Shown here piece after piece: positions 18,430 to 27,748 of a stretch of DNA of 64,000 nucleotides (the first letter of the stretch is position 1; each line of letters opens with the position of its first letter). The notes below the pieces were generated by a model that saw nothing but the letters and a program-made list of their open reading frames with translations, was not told the DNA's origin and ran no database searches. The stretch is from Endomicrobium sp. (lineage in GTDB: Bacteria > Elusimicrobiota > Endomicrobiia > Endomicrobiales > Endomicrobiaceae): positions 1 to 64,000 of the forward strand of contig JAITOB010000004.1 in NCBI GenBank assembly GCA_031290155.1, written 5' to 3'. A program made the position numbers and the translations under genes.

Positions 18430-20043
18430 ATGCCGGCAGTTACTTAGAAGATTTGAAAAAATATATTATCAAGTTTTCTGAACTTCTTGAATTATATAGT
18501 AAAGAATCTAATGGATACGGAAAATAATTTAAAGGAAGAAATTGAGAATTTAAATGAACAAATTCTTGATTTAAAAAAAGAAAATAATAAAATAAAAGAA
18601 AAATTAAACGAATTTTTTCTACAGAAAACAGATTATCCGCTTTGAATAAAGAAAAAACAGAGATTAAAGATTATTCACAAACTGCTGAATCTATCGAAAA
18701 AATTAACGATAAGAATATAAACCATTATGAAAGTTATGTAAAAAATATGACGACTCAACATTGACAGCTCCTACAAATTCTGAAAAAAATGAATTGTTAA
18801 GCAATCTTAGAGTAAAACTTGACAATCTTGATGCTGTATTGAAAAAAGTAAAACAAAATTCAGAAAATCCGTCAATACTAGATAATTTTGACATGGTTAA
18901 AACAATTATTAAAAATTCAAATAATGAAAAAATTCTTCTTCGTTATATAATGGCGCAACTGAAAATACAGAAAAAGGAATATAGGCTTACCCTCTAAACA
19001 AAATATTGAAACACTGCAGCATAAAGTGCGTACAGCCGAAACTTTAAATTCAGAAGAAGACTTTTTTAAAATATTAATAAGGCAATTGAAATTAATCCTC
19101 AAAATGCCAAAAATACGTAATTAGGCAGAATTTAATTGTCCAAAACGCATTTCAAGAAGCGCTTGAAGACATAAACAAGGTTGTAGCATTATGTCCGGAT
19201 AACGCAAGCGCTCAATATTTTAGAGGTATAGTCTATTAACCTGCAAAAGTATCCAGAGTGTTTTAACGATATGGAAAAAGCTATTGCGCTTAAAACTGAA
19301 GAAAAAGAAGTTTACAAATACCTAGGCATATGCAGTTTTAAATTAAATAATTTTACTGATGGCGATTAAATATTTAACAAAAACTTTAGAATTCGGCATT
19401 CAAGACACTGACGCATAATTATTACAAGGCCCCGGCAGAGTTTAAAATTGACGATTTTAATAGTGCTGTAAATGACATAACAAAAGCTATAGATAAAAAT
19501 CCAAAGTATTACGAGTATTATCTGTTAAGAGCAAGAGCATATGATAGGAAAAATATTTTTAAGAACGTAAATAAAGATTATTTCAGAGCAGTAGTCTTAG
19601 ATAATATGAATGCTGAGTTTTACAGGAAACGAGGATTTATATACCAAAACTAAATAAACCCGAGCATGCTAAAATTGATTTTGAAAAAGCATATAAATTA
19701 AATCCCGAGATAAATGTTCCAATAGAAAAATCAACTGTTTCATTGACGCAAAACGAAAAATCATTTGAAATTATTAAACCTTTTAAGCGTTGAATTCAAC
19801 TTTAACAGGGCAAATATCAATTACAAAAATAAAAAATATGATAAGGTTTTAGAAGATGTTTCCAAAATAATTTCTCGAGATCCAAATTATACTCATGCAT
19901 ACATACTAAGAGCAAACATATATAGCGAAGCAGGAGATAAAGAAAAGGCTGTTGAAAATTACAAATTTGCAAAACAATATGATATAAAGTACGGTAAATT
20001 TGCTGATTCTGAAATAAAGATACTTTCTAAAAATAAACAGTAA
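18430..20043 (+). pseudogene. Coiled-coil / TPR-repeat protein remnant
   Basis: Pieces in all three forward frames read as one protein. The first part is a lysine/glutamate/asparagine-rich coiled coil (for example EEIENLNEQILDLKKE near 18540, and 18761-18997). Then come tetratricopeptide-like units, with phrases such as NKAIEINPQNAK (near 19075), CFNDMEKAIAL (near 19260) and NRANINYKNKKYDKVLEDVS plus AYILRANIYSEAGDKEKAVE in the last open segment (19765-20043). At least eight frame breaks occur. TPR proteins mediate protein-protein contacts; the partner is unknown. The 3' end lies 16 bases before a run of nine guanines. Confidence 0.65.
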
Positions 20044-20405
20044 ATTTTTATAGAATTGCGGGGGGGGGAATATTTTTATTATTAATCATTTGGAACTTTA
20101 TTAAAAACGTATCATAACCAAGAAAAACAAATTATGCAAAAATAACTTCATTAAATTTATAAACGGTTATTTATTCTTAAAATATATATTTGCCAGTTTC
20201 ACAGAAACAATTTCATAGTTAACATCTTTTAGCTTAAATATATTCAATTAAACAATTGCTTAGAAAAAAACATTAGAAAAGTTTAATTAAAACAAATGAT
20301 CGCCAATACTTAAACACAATAAAAAATAACTTTGCTATATTTATAAATAAATACCGGCATAAATGATTGCTATTTAATATTATCGATGATTATATATCTT
20401 TTTAT
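20044..20405. other. Intergenic region with a G9 tract
   Basis: Convergent gap between the TPR remnant and pckG. It starts with nine consecutive guanines (20060-20068) that no longer precede an open gene, then continues as plain AT-rich sequence. I see no hairpin with a T tract that would qualify as a terminator, and no RNA gene. Confidence 0.5.
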
Positions 20406-22175
20406 CTACAGTCCAAATTTAATTTTAAGCTCTGCAAGATGATTTCTTAAATCTTCGGGTATTTTATCGCCGAATTTTGCATAGAATTCTTCTATCATTT
20501 TTATTTCTTGTTTCCACTCTTCCTTATCAACCTTAAACAGTTTTACCATTGTTTCTTTTGTTATGTTTAATCCGTTTAAATCTATGGCATTATCCTGCGG
20601 GAACAGACCTATTTCAGATTCTTTAGTTCCGGTTTTACCTTCAATTCTTTCTATCATCCACTTTATAATTCTAGAATTATCTCTAAATCCGGGCCACATA
20701 AATTTCCCGACTTCATCTTTTCTAAACCAGTTGACCATAAATATTTTAGGGGGCTTTTTTAACTTTTTGCCTATATTAATCCAATGTTGGAAATATTCGC
20801 CCATATTGTATCCGCAAAAAGGAAGCATGGCCATTGGATCGCGTCTTACATTTCCTGTCTCGCCGCTTGCGGCAGCTGTAGTTTCTGACCCTATTATTGA
20901 GGCGGTAAACACACCGCTATTCCAATCTTTTGCTTCGCAAACAAGAGGGACTGTATCTTTTCTGCGTCCTCCAAAAATTATTCCTGAAATAGGAACGCCT
21001 TTGGGATTGTCGCACTCCGGAGAAAGCGTAGGACAGTTATAAATTGAAACCGTAAACCTTGAATTTGGATGAGCTGCAGGTTTCCCAGAATTTTTATCGT
21101 ATTTTTGTCCCTGCCAATCGGTTAAATCTGACGGAACTTCGTCAGAAACACCTTCCCACCAAGGAGTATTATTACTATTGTTAACAGCAGTATTTGTAAA
21201 TAATGTAGGATAAAATTTATTGTTTTTGAGCGTTTTCATCATTACAGGATTTGTTTTTAACCCTGTTCCAGGAGCAACTCCAAAAAATCCGGCTTCAGGA
21301 TTAATTGCATAGAGCTGTCCATCTTCGCCTATATTAATCCAAGCGATATCATCTCCCAAAGTCCAGACTTTATACCCTTTAAGCACAGGCTCTAAAAGAG
21401 CGAGATTTGTTTTACCGCATGCTGAAGGAAAAGCACCAAGAAAATACGTTGCTTTACCGTCAGGAGACTGCACGCCCATAATAATCATATGCTCAGCAAG
21501 CCAGCCTTCCTTATAACCTAAATAAGAAGCAATCCTTAAAGAATAACATTTCTTGCCAAGCAAAGCGTTGCCGCCATAACCTGAACCAAAGCTCATAACG
21601 AGATTTTCCTGCGGGAAATGCATAATATATCTTCTATCAGGATTTACGTCGCCGATTGAATGAATACCTTTAAAAAAATCAGAAGAACTTCCTATTCTTT
21701 TTATAACCTGCTTTCCAACTCTAGCCATAACTCTCATGCTCAATGCGACATAAATTGAATCTGTTATCTGAACGCAGTTTTTTGAATACTTTGACTCAAA
21801 GGTACCCATAACAAAAGGTATCACATACATAGTTCTCCTTTTCATTGCGCCTTTGAAAAATTCCGTCATTTTTTCTTTAGCTTCTCCGGGTTCTATCCAA
21901 TTATTATTCGGGCCTGCTTGTCCTTTTGAAGGAGTACATACAAAAGTTAAATGTTCGGTGCGCGCAACATCATTTGTATTGGAACAATGATAATATGAAT
22001 TAGGGTACTCTTTATCATTCAATTTTGTTAAAACTACTTTACCGTCAACTTTAGATTTTTGGGCAATACCTATCAATCTGTCCGCTTCTTCCTGCGAACC
22101 GTTCATTATATAAACTTCATCAGGTTGAAAAAGCTCCTGCATTTCCTTTACAAATAACTCCATTGGCGTTAACAT
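20406..22175 (-). CDS. pckG: Phosphoenolpyruvate carboxykinase (GTP)
   Basis: A 589-residue enzyme of the GTP-dependent class. The P-loop FPSACGKTNLALL lies near the middle, with the metal-binding GDDIAWI following. NWFRKDEVGKFMWPGFRDNSR is typical of GTP-type enzymes. It interconverts oxaloacetate and phosphoenolpyruvate; in a fermentative symbiont it may run toward oxaloacetate to gain GTP or supply C4 acids. GGGAGGTAAAATAAA precedes the ATG. A palindrome TTAACATTGTTAA (22207-22219) lies just upstream and may be regulatory. Confidence 0.96.
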   Translation of the reverse strand: MLTPMELFVKEMQELFQPDEVYIMNGSQEEADRLIGIAQKSKVDGKVVLTKLNDKEYPNSYYHCSNTNDVARTEHLTFVCTPSKGQAGPNNNWIEPGEAKEKMTEFFKGAMKRRTMYVIPFVMGTFESKYSKNCVQITDSIYVALSMRVMARVGKQVIKRIGSSSDFFKGIHSIGDVNPDRRYIMHFPQENLVMSFGSGYGGNALLGKKCYSLRIASYLGYKEGWLAEHMIIMGVQSPDGKATYFLGAFPSACGKTNLALLEPVLKGYKVWTLGDDIAWINIGEDGQLYAINPEAGFFGVAPGTGLKTNPVMMKTLKNNKFYPTLFTNTAVNNSNNTPWWEGVSDEVPSDLTDWQGQKYDKNSGKPAAHPNSRFTVSIYNCPTLSPECDNPKGVPISGIIFGGRRKDTVPLVCEAKDWNSGVFTASIIGSETTAAASGETGNVRRDPMAMLPFCGYNMGEYFQHWINIGKKLKKPPKIFMVNWFRKDEVGKFMWPGFRDNSRIIKWMIERIEGKTGTKESEIGLFPQDNAIDLNGLNITKETMVKLFKVDKEEWKQEIKMIEEFYAKFGDKIPEDLRNHLAELKIKFGL

Positions 22176-22206
22176 TTTATTTTACCTCCCAAAATATAAG
22201 CCTGGA

Positions 22207-22219
22207 TTAACATTGTTAA
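22207..22219. promoter_or_regulatory. Palindrome upstream of pckG
   Basis: TTAACATTGTTAA is a perfect 6-1-6 palindrome 31 bases before the pckG start codon. It could be an operator, but short AT-rich palindromes occur by chance in such DNA. Confidence 0.25.
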
Positions 22220-22331
22220 CTTAATTCAGCAGGTAATTTCAAAATATCTTTGTTTTAAAGCACATTAAAGTTTACCCCCAAATTATTTTTTCTTCTTTTT
22301 CAACTGTAATTTTTTTGTAGGATATATTTTT

Positions 22332-22781
22332 TTAACAATTTCCTTCAGATCTAAACCATAGTTTAATTTCTCTTGCAGCTTCCAGAGCGTCAGAAGAGCA
22401 GTGTACAACATTTTCATATAAACCTTTTGTCGTTATTCTTCCATATGCTCCCCTAATTGATATCGGGTCTGCTTTTTCCGGATTTGTTGCGCCTGCAATT
22501 TTTCTCATTCTTGAAATAGCATCTTCTCCTTGGTATACAAACGCTAATATTCTATCCTAAAGATCTCCGTATATTTTACCTTGAATATAATCCACAAGTT
22601 CATTAAAAAAGGTTTGTCTTTAAGATGATTAAAACGCTTGTGCAAGTTCTTTGCTGACCTTAACCACTTTTGAACCTATAATAACCATTCTGACTTCAGA
22701 AAGTTTAGTTAAAATACTTCCGGTTAAAGATTTTTTAAGCCCGTCAGGTTTAACTAAAATTAAAAGCTGCTCAATTTCCAT
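22332..22781 (-). pseudogene. ndk: Nucleoside diphosphate kinase remnant
   Basis: The N-terminus MEIEQLLILVKPDGLKKS is classic Ndk, and GATNPEKADPISIRGAYG and the active-site histidine in ENVVHCSSD are both recognisable. The frame is lost after KELAQAF (near 22635). It resumes one base out with DKPFFNELVDYIQGKIYGDL, then meets an in-frame TAG (near 22558) before the rest. One shift plus one stop kill the gene. Ndk normally equilibrates nucleoside triphosphates, so another kinase must do this. The start overlaps the pssA 3' end by 11 bases, showing a former psd-pssA-ndk operon. Confidence 0.85.
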
Positions 22782-23565
22782 ATTTTCTCCATTTTTTTTT
22801 CATTAAAATTCTCCAATATTTTGCTACATAAGCAAACCCGCCTAAAAGAATATATATACTAAACAATATAAAAATAATATTTTGTGGAAATGTAATAACA
22901 AGAGATAAAATCAATACTATCAATATTAAAAGCCTGAATGCTTTAGGTTTTGAAAGTTTAAGGTTTTTAAAAGAAATATAAGGAATATTTGAAACCATAA
23001 GTAAAGATAAAATTACCATTACAACGGGCATTATTTTAAAAAATAAAGGCATATTTTTCATCAAAATAGGTATTGTTTTATAAGTTAAAGACTGACCCGG
23101 GTCTGAAATAAATAATTCATAGCTTAATATAAAAGATATTAACAAGCCTGCTGAAGCCGGAGCCGGTAATCCCATAAAAGAATTGTGAATTACATTGTCA
23201 TTAATTTTAATATTAAATTTTGCAAGTCTCAAAGCGCTGCATAAAACAAACAAAACGGCAACCGCCATTCCGGTTTTTCCCATTGTGTTTAAAACAAGCT
23301 GATACATCATAACTGAAGGCGCAATCCCAAATGACACTAAATCGCTTAAAGAATCTATTTGGACGCCAAATTCGCTTGTGGTTTTTGTTATTCTGGCAAT
23401 TCTTCCATCCATCATATCAAAAGATATGGCAAGTATAAGAAGCCATGCCGCTTTTGTAAAATTACCGTCTATTGATGATATTATAGACAAATATCCGCAG
23501 ACCATATTTCCGCACGTAAAAAGACTGGGTATTATATAAATACCTTTTTTCAATTTTCCGCTCAT
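22771..23565 (-). CDS. pssA: CDP-diacylglycerol-serine O-phosphatidyltransferase
   Basis: A multi-helix membrane protein with the CDP-alcohol phosphotransferase motif DGRIARITKTTSEFGVQIDS (D-G-x2-A-R-x8-G-x3-D pattern) near residue 50. It makes phosphatidylserine from CDP-diacylglycerol and serine, the substrate of the adjacent Psd. I prefer the ATG at 23565, which has AGGGAAAA upstream, giving 264 residues. An in-frame ATG at 23586 lacks a ribosome-binding site. Either start leaves the catalytic part unchanged. The C-terminus contains several further helices typical of the subclass II enzymes. Confidence 0.92.
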   Translation of the reverse strand: MSGKLKKGIYIIPSLFTCGNMVCGYLSIISSIDGNFTKAAWLLILAISFDMMDGRIARITKTTSEFGVQIDSLSDLVSFGIAPSVMMYQLVLNTMGKTGMAVAVLFVLCSALRLAKFNIKINDNVIHNSFMGLPAPASAGLLISFILSYELFISDPGQSLTYKTIPILMKNMPLFFKIMPVVMVILSLLMVSNIPYISFKNLKLSKPKAFRLLILIVLILSLVITFPQNIIFILFSIYILLGGFAYVAKYWRILMKKKWRKYGN

Positions 23566-23589
23566 TAAATTTTCCCTGTTCAACATCTG

Positions 23590-24210
23590 TTATATCTGCA
23601 AAGCCGCGACAATCGTTACACCGGACACAACTTTATCTCCTTGCTTTATTTTAATATAAATATTTTTAGGCATATGTAAATCAACTTGCGAACTGAATTT
23701 TATTACGCCTATTTTATCACCGGACTGTAAAAAATCTCCAGGTTTTACCCAGGAGACGCACCTTCTTGCAAGTATGCCCGCAATTTGTTTAACAACATAT
23801 TTTCCGTTTTCATTTTCTATAGTTATAATATTCTGCTCGTTAACTATATGCGCCTGCGGTTCCATAGCTTTTAAAAACTTGCCGGGTCTGTACTCAACAC
23901 TTACAACTTTTCCAATTATCGGCGAACGTTGCAAATGAACGTCTAACACAGATAGAAATACCCTTATAATTTTTTCGCTTTCATTCTCGCTTACTTCTAA
24001 AACTGTTCCATTGCAAGGCGAAAGAATTAAACCGTCTCCTTTTGTTATTTCTATTGCAGGATCCCTGAAAAAATAAACGCAAAATAAAGAAACAAGAACA
24101 CATAAAATTCCGCTTACAATTGAACCCGCACCCCGCCCTGCAATAAACAGTATTAAACCTAAAATAAGCGGAACTATAACAAATGTATGTCCTTCTTTTA
24201 CAATTTGCAT
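23590..24210 (-). CDS. psd: Phosphatidylserine decarboxylase (short form)
   Basis: A 206-residue Psd of the short, archaeal/Bacteroides-like type. It has two N-terminal hydrophobic segments, then CNGTVLEVSENES, DVHLQRSPIIGKV and the C-terminal RRCVSWVKPGDFLQSGDKIG. It converts phosphatidylserine to phosphatidylethanolamine using a pyruvoyl group formed by self-cleavage. The cleavage site, usually FGS in this type, reads FSS here (IKFSSQVDLHMP), so the residue before the pyruvoyl-forming serine is altered. Whether processing still works is uncertain. It shares an operon with pssA behind a strong promoter. Confidence 0.9.
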   Translation of the reverse strand: MQIVKEGHTFVIVPLILGLILFIAGRGAGSIVSGILCVLVSLFCVYFFRDPAIEITKGDGLILSPCNGTVLEVSENESEKIIRVFLSVLDVHLQRSPIIGKVVSVEYRPGKFLKAMEPQAHIVNEQNIITIENENGKYVVKQIAGILARRCVSWVKPGDFLQSGDKIGVIKFSSQVDLHMPKNIYIKIKQGDKVVSGVTIVAALQI

Positions 24211-24294
24211 AATATAATTTTCCTATCCAAATAAAACATAGAAAGTACTGCTATCAAGCAGCACACAAATTACACACGATTAAATATAGTGTAG

Positions 24295-24323
24295 ATTTTA
24301 CAAGAAATGTAGTTTAATGTCAA
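24295..24323 (-). promoter_or_regulatory. Promoter of psd-pssA-(ndk)
   Basis: Minus-strand TTGACA (24318-24323), 17-base spacer and TAAAAT (24295-24300), about 85 bases before the psd start. Confidence 0.7.
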
Positions 24324-24446
24324 GACATCCGTAAGTATGGTTATTATTAAGTAAATTAATTATTATTTAATAGCCAGTTAATAAAGTCCGTGGCTGAAAA
24401 TTATTTTTATCCTTTATTTTTGGAGCGATTAATGATATGATTGATT

Positions 24447-25736
24447 TTAATTTTCTATTTTCATACTAAACGGCACAGATTTGACTATAGATTTTGTAGC
24501 ATTTATATATTTTAAAGCTTTTTCAAGATTTTGACGATACGTTTCTTGCGTAATTATGATAACTCTGCCATAATCTTTATTATATATATCAGGCAGCGCA
24601 ACAAGATTTGCTATAGATACTTTAAAGTCCCCTAAAATTTTAAAAATTTTTGATAAAATACCGGGTTTATCCAGTATGGTAAATCTTAAATAATAAGAAG
24701 CCCTGCTTTTGCCTGTCGGTAAAATTTTAATTTTTTTTCTGTTGTCGTAAACTACGTCTGGAATAATACCCGCGGTATTTGTAACAATAAATTTTGAAAG
24801 ATTTATAATGTCAGACACAACTGCGCTGGCTGCGGGTTGTTGTCCCGCACCTTTACCATAAAATAAGACATCGCCTGAATTTTTGCCTTTAATCATAACT
24901 GCATTATATTCATTTTCAACAGTCACAAAAATATTTTCGTGATTTACAAGGCAGGGCTGTACAGATAAATCTACTCCATCTCTTGTTTTTTGAGCTGAGC
25001 CTATAAGTTTTATATTATATCCAAAATCCTGCGTTATTAAAACATCTTCTATATTTAAATCAGAGATACCTCTAACAGATATATTTTTAACTTTTATCCA
25101 GCCTCCCCATGCAAGGGAAGCAAGTATTGCAAGTTTATTTGCCGTATCAATACCATTAACGTCAAAAGACGGATCGGCTTCAGCAAAACCGGCTTGTTGA
25201 GCATTTTTTAAAGCTTGTTCATAAGATACTTTATTTTTTGTCATTTCGCTTAAAATAAAGTTCGTAGTACCATTTAATATGCCTTTAATTTCCAGTATTT
25301 CTTCAGAAGCAAGTCCTTCGCTTAAGCCTTGAACCACTGGTATTACACCGCCAACAGAAGCTTCGTAATATATAGATCTTTGATAAATTTGTGCGGTTGT
25401 AAAAATCTGATCCCAATATCTTGCAAGCACAGCCTTGTTTGCAGTAACAACATTTTTCCCTTCTTTTAAAGATTCTACTATTATTGTTCTTGCGGGTTCA
25501 TATCCGCCTACAAGAACAACTATCAAGTCTATTTCAGGGTCTTTTATTATATTATGAAAGTTTTTGACATAAAGTTCAGATTTATCTATAGGCACCAAAT
25601 CACAGATAGACTTTACATGTATGGGGGTACCAATTTTTCTTATAACTATCTTTTTATTTTCTTCTAAAATTTTTACTACACCCTTGCCTACCGTTCCGTA
25701 TCCTATAATGCCCACATTAATGTATCTTTTTTTCAT
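24447..25736 (-). CDS. hom: Homoserine dehydrogenase
   Basis: The Rossmann start VGIIGYGTVGKGVVKILEE, the central ANKAVLARYW, and the catalytic GGVIPVVQGLSEGLAS plus GILNGTTNFILSEM identify homoserine dehydrogenase. A C-terminal ACT domain (YYLRFTILDKPGILSKIF) suggests feedback control by an end product such as threonine. It reduces aspartate semialdehyde to homoserine for threonine and methionine synthesis. I start it at 25736, preceded by AGGGGCAGAT, giving 429 residues. An in-frame start at 25820 would add a non-conserved 28-residue extension. It is monofunctional, with no aspartokinase fusion. Confidence 0.94.
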   Translation of the reverse strand: MKKRYINVGIIGYGTVGKGVVKILEENKKIVIRKIGTPIHVKSICDLVPIDKSELYVKNFHNIIKDPEIDLIVVLVGGYEPARTIIVESLKEGKNVVTANKAVLARYWDQIFTTAQIYQRSIYYEASVGGVIPVVQGLSEGLASEEILEIKGILNGTTNFILSEMTKNKVSYEQALKNAQQAGFAEADPSFDVNGIDTANKLAILASLAWGGWIKVKNISVRGISDLNIEDVLITQDFGYNIKLIGSAQKTRDGVDLSVQPCLVNHENIFVTVENEYNAVMIKGKNSGDVLFYGKGAGQQPAASAVVSDIINLSKFIVTNTAGIIPDVVYDNRKKIKILPTGKSRASYYLRFTILDKPGILSKIFKILGDFKVSIANLVALPDIYNKDYGRVIIITQETYRQNLEKALKYINATKSIVKSVPFSMKIEN

Positions 25737-25904
25737 ATCTGCCCCTATTAACAATACTGCAATAATTTCCAGCAGACAAATAAATCTTTTATAATGCCAA
25801 GTTTTTACAACAAATTTCATTTCTGCGTTTATTAATTTCTATAAATGGATATTTCTGGAATTTACCTGCTTTTTAGATATATCCATGGTTTATAACATAT
25901 ATTT

Positions 25905-26174
25905 TTATATCATCTTTCTAAGAGTTGCAGTAGGTTTAAATGAAACTTTTTTGCCAGGCGGGATATTAATAACTTCTCCGGTTTTAGGATTTCTGCCCCG
26001 TCTGGCTTTGCGTGATTTAGACCTGAAAGAACCAAGTCCTGAAAGAGAGATCACTCCGCCGTTCTTTAAAGTATCTTGAATTACTTTTATCAAACCCTTT
26101 ATTGCTTTGTTTGAATTGCATTGAGTTAATCCTGAAACCTCAGCAACCTGCTTAACAACATCAGGCTTTTTCAT
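25905..26174 (-). CDS. hup: HU family DNA-binding protein
   Basis: An 89-residue HU/IHF-type protein with the family signature GRNPKTGEVINIPPGKKVSF near residues 58-77 and the arm and helices expected for the HU dimer. It compacts and bends DNA. The ribosome-binding region is GGAA followed by eight guanines (26181-26188 on the plus strand as cytosines), six bases before the ATG, much like dnaK. A second HU-like gene lies at 57112-57372. Confidence 0.93.
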   Translation of the reverse strand: MKKPDVVKQVAEVSGLTQCNSNKAIKGLIKVIQDTLKNGGVISLSGLGSFRSKSRKARRGRNPKTGEVINIPPGKKVSFKPTATLRKMI

Positions 26175-26180
26175 CGATTA

Positions 26181-26188
26181 CCCCCCCC
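26181..26188 (-). promoter_or_regulatory. Homopolymeric G ribosome-binding site of the HU gene
   Basis: Eight guanines on the minus strand occupy the Shine-Dalgarno position of the HU gene, six bases before its ATG. This parallels the G8 tract before dnaK. Confidence 0.6.
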
Positions 26189-26227
26189 TTCCAGACATCT
26201 TATAATATTGCAAAAAAACACTTTTAT

Positions 26228-26256
26228 TTTATAATAAATTTCAATAAAAATGTCAA
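26228..26256 (-). promoter_or_regulatory. Promoter of the HU gene
   Basis: Minus-strand TTGACA (26251-26256), 17-base spacer and TATAAA (26228-26233), about 55 bases upstream of the HU start. Confidence 0.75.
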
Positions 26257-26574
26257 TCGTATCACATTATTAATATGAAGCCAAAGTTAAAGAAAATTCA
26301 AAAAGACATAATAAATAATAATATAAAAACTTCTATTGACTGAAAGTTAAAGGATGCATTTGTTTTTAAATTTAGAAACTTACTGTTTTAAAACTCTAAA
26401 ATCCCGATGCTGTATATAATCAATGAAGCATTGCAAAAAATTTATTTATTTTATATCATATACATGTAGTAGTGTTTATACATAAAATTATAAACTTTGC
26501 TTTACATACAGTTGAGTAAGGCTAAACCCTAAAGAGAGCATTCTTAAGGGAATTCCAAAAAGGAGGTGTTAATA
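26257..26574. other. Divergent control region before rpsF
   Basis: AT-rich sequence between the HU promoter and rpsF. A TATAAT hexamer at 26415-26420 could be the -10 of the rpsF operon, but no good -35 is spaced from it. I looked for the S6:S18 leader motif known in some ribosomal operons and could not make a convincing case. Confidence 0.35.
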
Positions 26575-26955
26575 ATGAATTACGAAAGTACTTTTATCGT
26601 TTCTCCCGAATTAGCGGCAGAAAAAATTGAAGAAATCACTGCAAAAGCAATAAAAACTGTTGAAACTTCAAAAGGAACTATAAAAACAGTACAGCAGCTT
26701 GGGAAAAAAAGACTGTCTTATTTTATAAACAAATTTCGTGAAGGAAGTTATGTTTATATGGAATTTAGCGGCAACGGTGAAGCGATCAATGCTCTTGAGA
26801 ATTTTTTTAAATTTAACGATTCCGTTATAAGATTTCTGACAATTAAAATTGAAAAGAAGAAAGTTGTCAAAGAACAACCTGTTTCTACAGAAGAATCACA
26901 AATTACGGAGGCGAAACAGAATGAACCAACAACAGAGCAATCTCCGCTTGCCTGA
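26575..26955 (+). CDS. rpsF: Ribosomal protein bS6
   Basis: Begins MNYESTFIVSPEL and contains GKKRLSYFINKFREGSYVYM, with an acidic, glutamine-rich C-terminal tail; about 126 residues. bS6 pairs with bS18 on the small subunit platform. The ATG at 26575 follows AAAGGAGGTGTTAATA; a GTG nine bases earlier lies inside that site and is not used. The 3' end overlaps ssb by 35 bases. It is first in rpsF-ssb-rpsR-rplI, the common bacterial order. Confidence 0.95.
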   Translation: MNYESTFIVSPELAAEKIEEITAKAIKTVETSKGTIKTVQQLGKKRLSYFINKFREGSYVYMEFSGNGEAINALENFFKFNDSVIRFLTIKIEKKKVVKEQPVSTEESQITEAKQNEPTTEQSPLA

Positions 26956-27376
26956 GCAAAACAGCGTTATTATGGTAGGCAGGCTTACAAGAGATCCCGA
27001 ATTAAGACGCACTGGAACTGGAAAGGCAGTTTGTTCGTTTGATATAGCCATCGGCAAAAGAATGAAGGATCCCGCTACAGGCGAATGGAAAGATGCTGAT
27101 CCCACATTTGTTCCCATTATCGTCTGGGGAGATCAGGCCGAAAGGTGCAGCGAACGTTTAAAAAAAGGACACCCCGTACATATAGAAGGAAGACTACAAA
27201 TAAACAAATGGGAAGGAGCTGGCGGTACAAAGAGAAGCCGTTTGGAAGTCGTAGCTTCAAGAGTGCAGTTTCTTTCTATAGTAAAACAAGAATCTGCCGC
27301 GATAGGTTCAAAGCCCGCAGACACTGTAAACGAATCCCAAGACACAAACGATGATGATGAAGATATACCGTTTTAA
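26921..27376 (+). CDS. ssb: Single-stranded DNA-binding protein
   Basis: The OB-fold start NSVIMVGRLTRDPELRRTGT, the GKAVCSFDIAI strand and the acidic C-terminal tip DDDEDIPF, which docks partner proteins, identify SSB. It is 151 residues. The ATG at 26921 has GGAGG upstream. An earlier in-frame ATG at 26849 would place 24 basic residues before the conserved start and lies deep in rpsF. SSB protects single strands in replication and repair. Confidence 0.95.
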   Translation: MNQQQSNLRLPEQNSVIMVGRLTRDPELRRTGTGKAVCSFDIAIGKRMKDPATGEWKDADPTFVPIIVWGDQAERCSERLKKGHPVHIEGRLQINKWEGAGGTKRSRLEVVASRVQFLSIVKQESAAIGSKPADTVNESQDTNDDDEDIPF

Positions 27377-27394
27377 ATATTTGGAGGATATAAT

Positions 27395-27697
27395 ATGGCA
27401 TTTATAAAAAAACCTGCGGGACGTGAAAAACCGCAAGGCGGTTCCGCTGAAGGACAGGGGCGTCCTGGCGGAAAATTCAGAAAAGGTAGACCAATAAGAA
27501 AAAAAGTCTGCCGTTTCTGCGCTGATAAAATTGTAATAGATTATAAAAACGTTAGTTTACTTCGCACATTTATAACTGAAAAAGGGAAAATTCTTTCAGG
27601 CCGTATGACAGGTACGTGCGCAAAACACCAAAGAGAGCTTGATACAGCAATTAAAAGGGCAAGAATGCTTGCGCTTTTGCCTTTTACAGCAAATTAA
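27395..27697 (+). CDS. rpsR: Ribosomal protein bS18
   Basis: A 100-residue basic protein with the bS18 core [39 protein letters not shown] and [20 protein letters not shown]. The CxxC plus later cysteine and histidine indicate a zinc-type bS18. The glycine- and lysine-rich N-terminal arm is longer than in most family members. GGAGG lies before the ATG. It sits between ssb and rplI. Confidence 0.96.
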   Translation: MAFIKKPAGREKPQGGSAEGQGRPGGKFRKGRPIRKKVCRFCADKIVIDYKNVSLLRTFITEKGKILSGRMTGTCAKHQRELDTAIKRARMLALLPFTAN

Positions 27698-27748
27698 TAT
27701 CTTAAAATAAATTAGTTCTGTAATAATATATTTTTGTCGGAGGAAAAA

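Noticed and set aside
24211-24446. Terminator or leader structure between hom and psd
   Set aside because: Only a promoter for psd is convincing; no stem with a T tract is present.
26257-26574. S6:S18 autoregulatory leader or a riboswitch before rpsF
   Set aside because: The leader is long enough, but I could not find the conserved bulged CCG element or any riboswitch core by eye.
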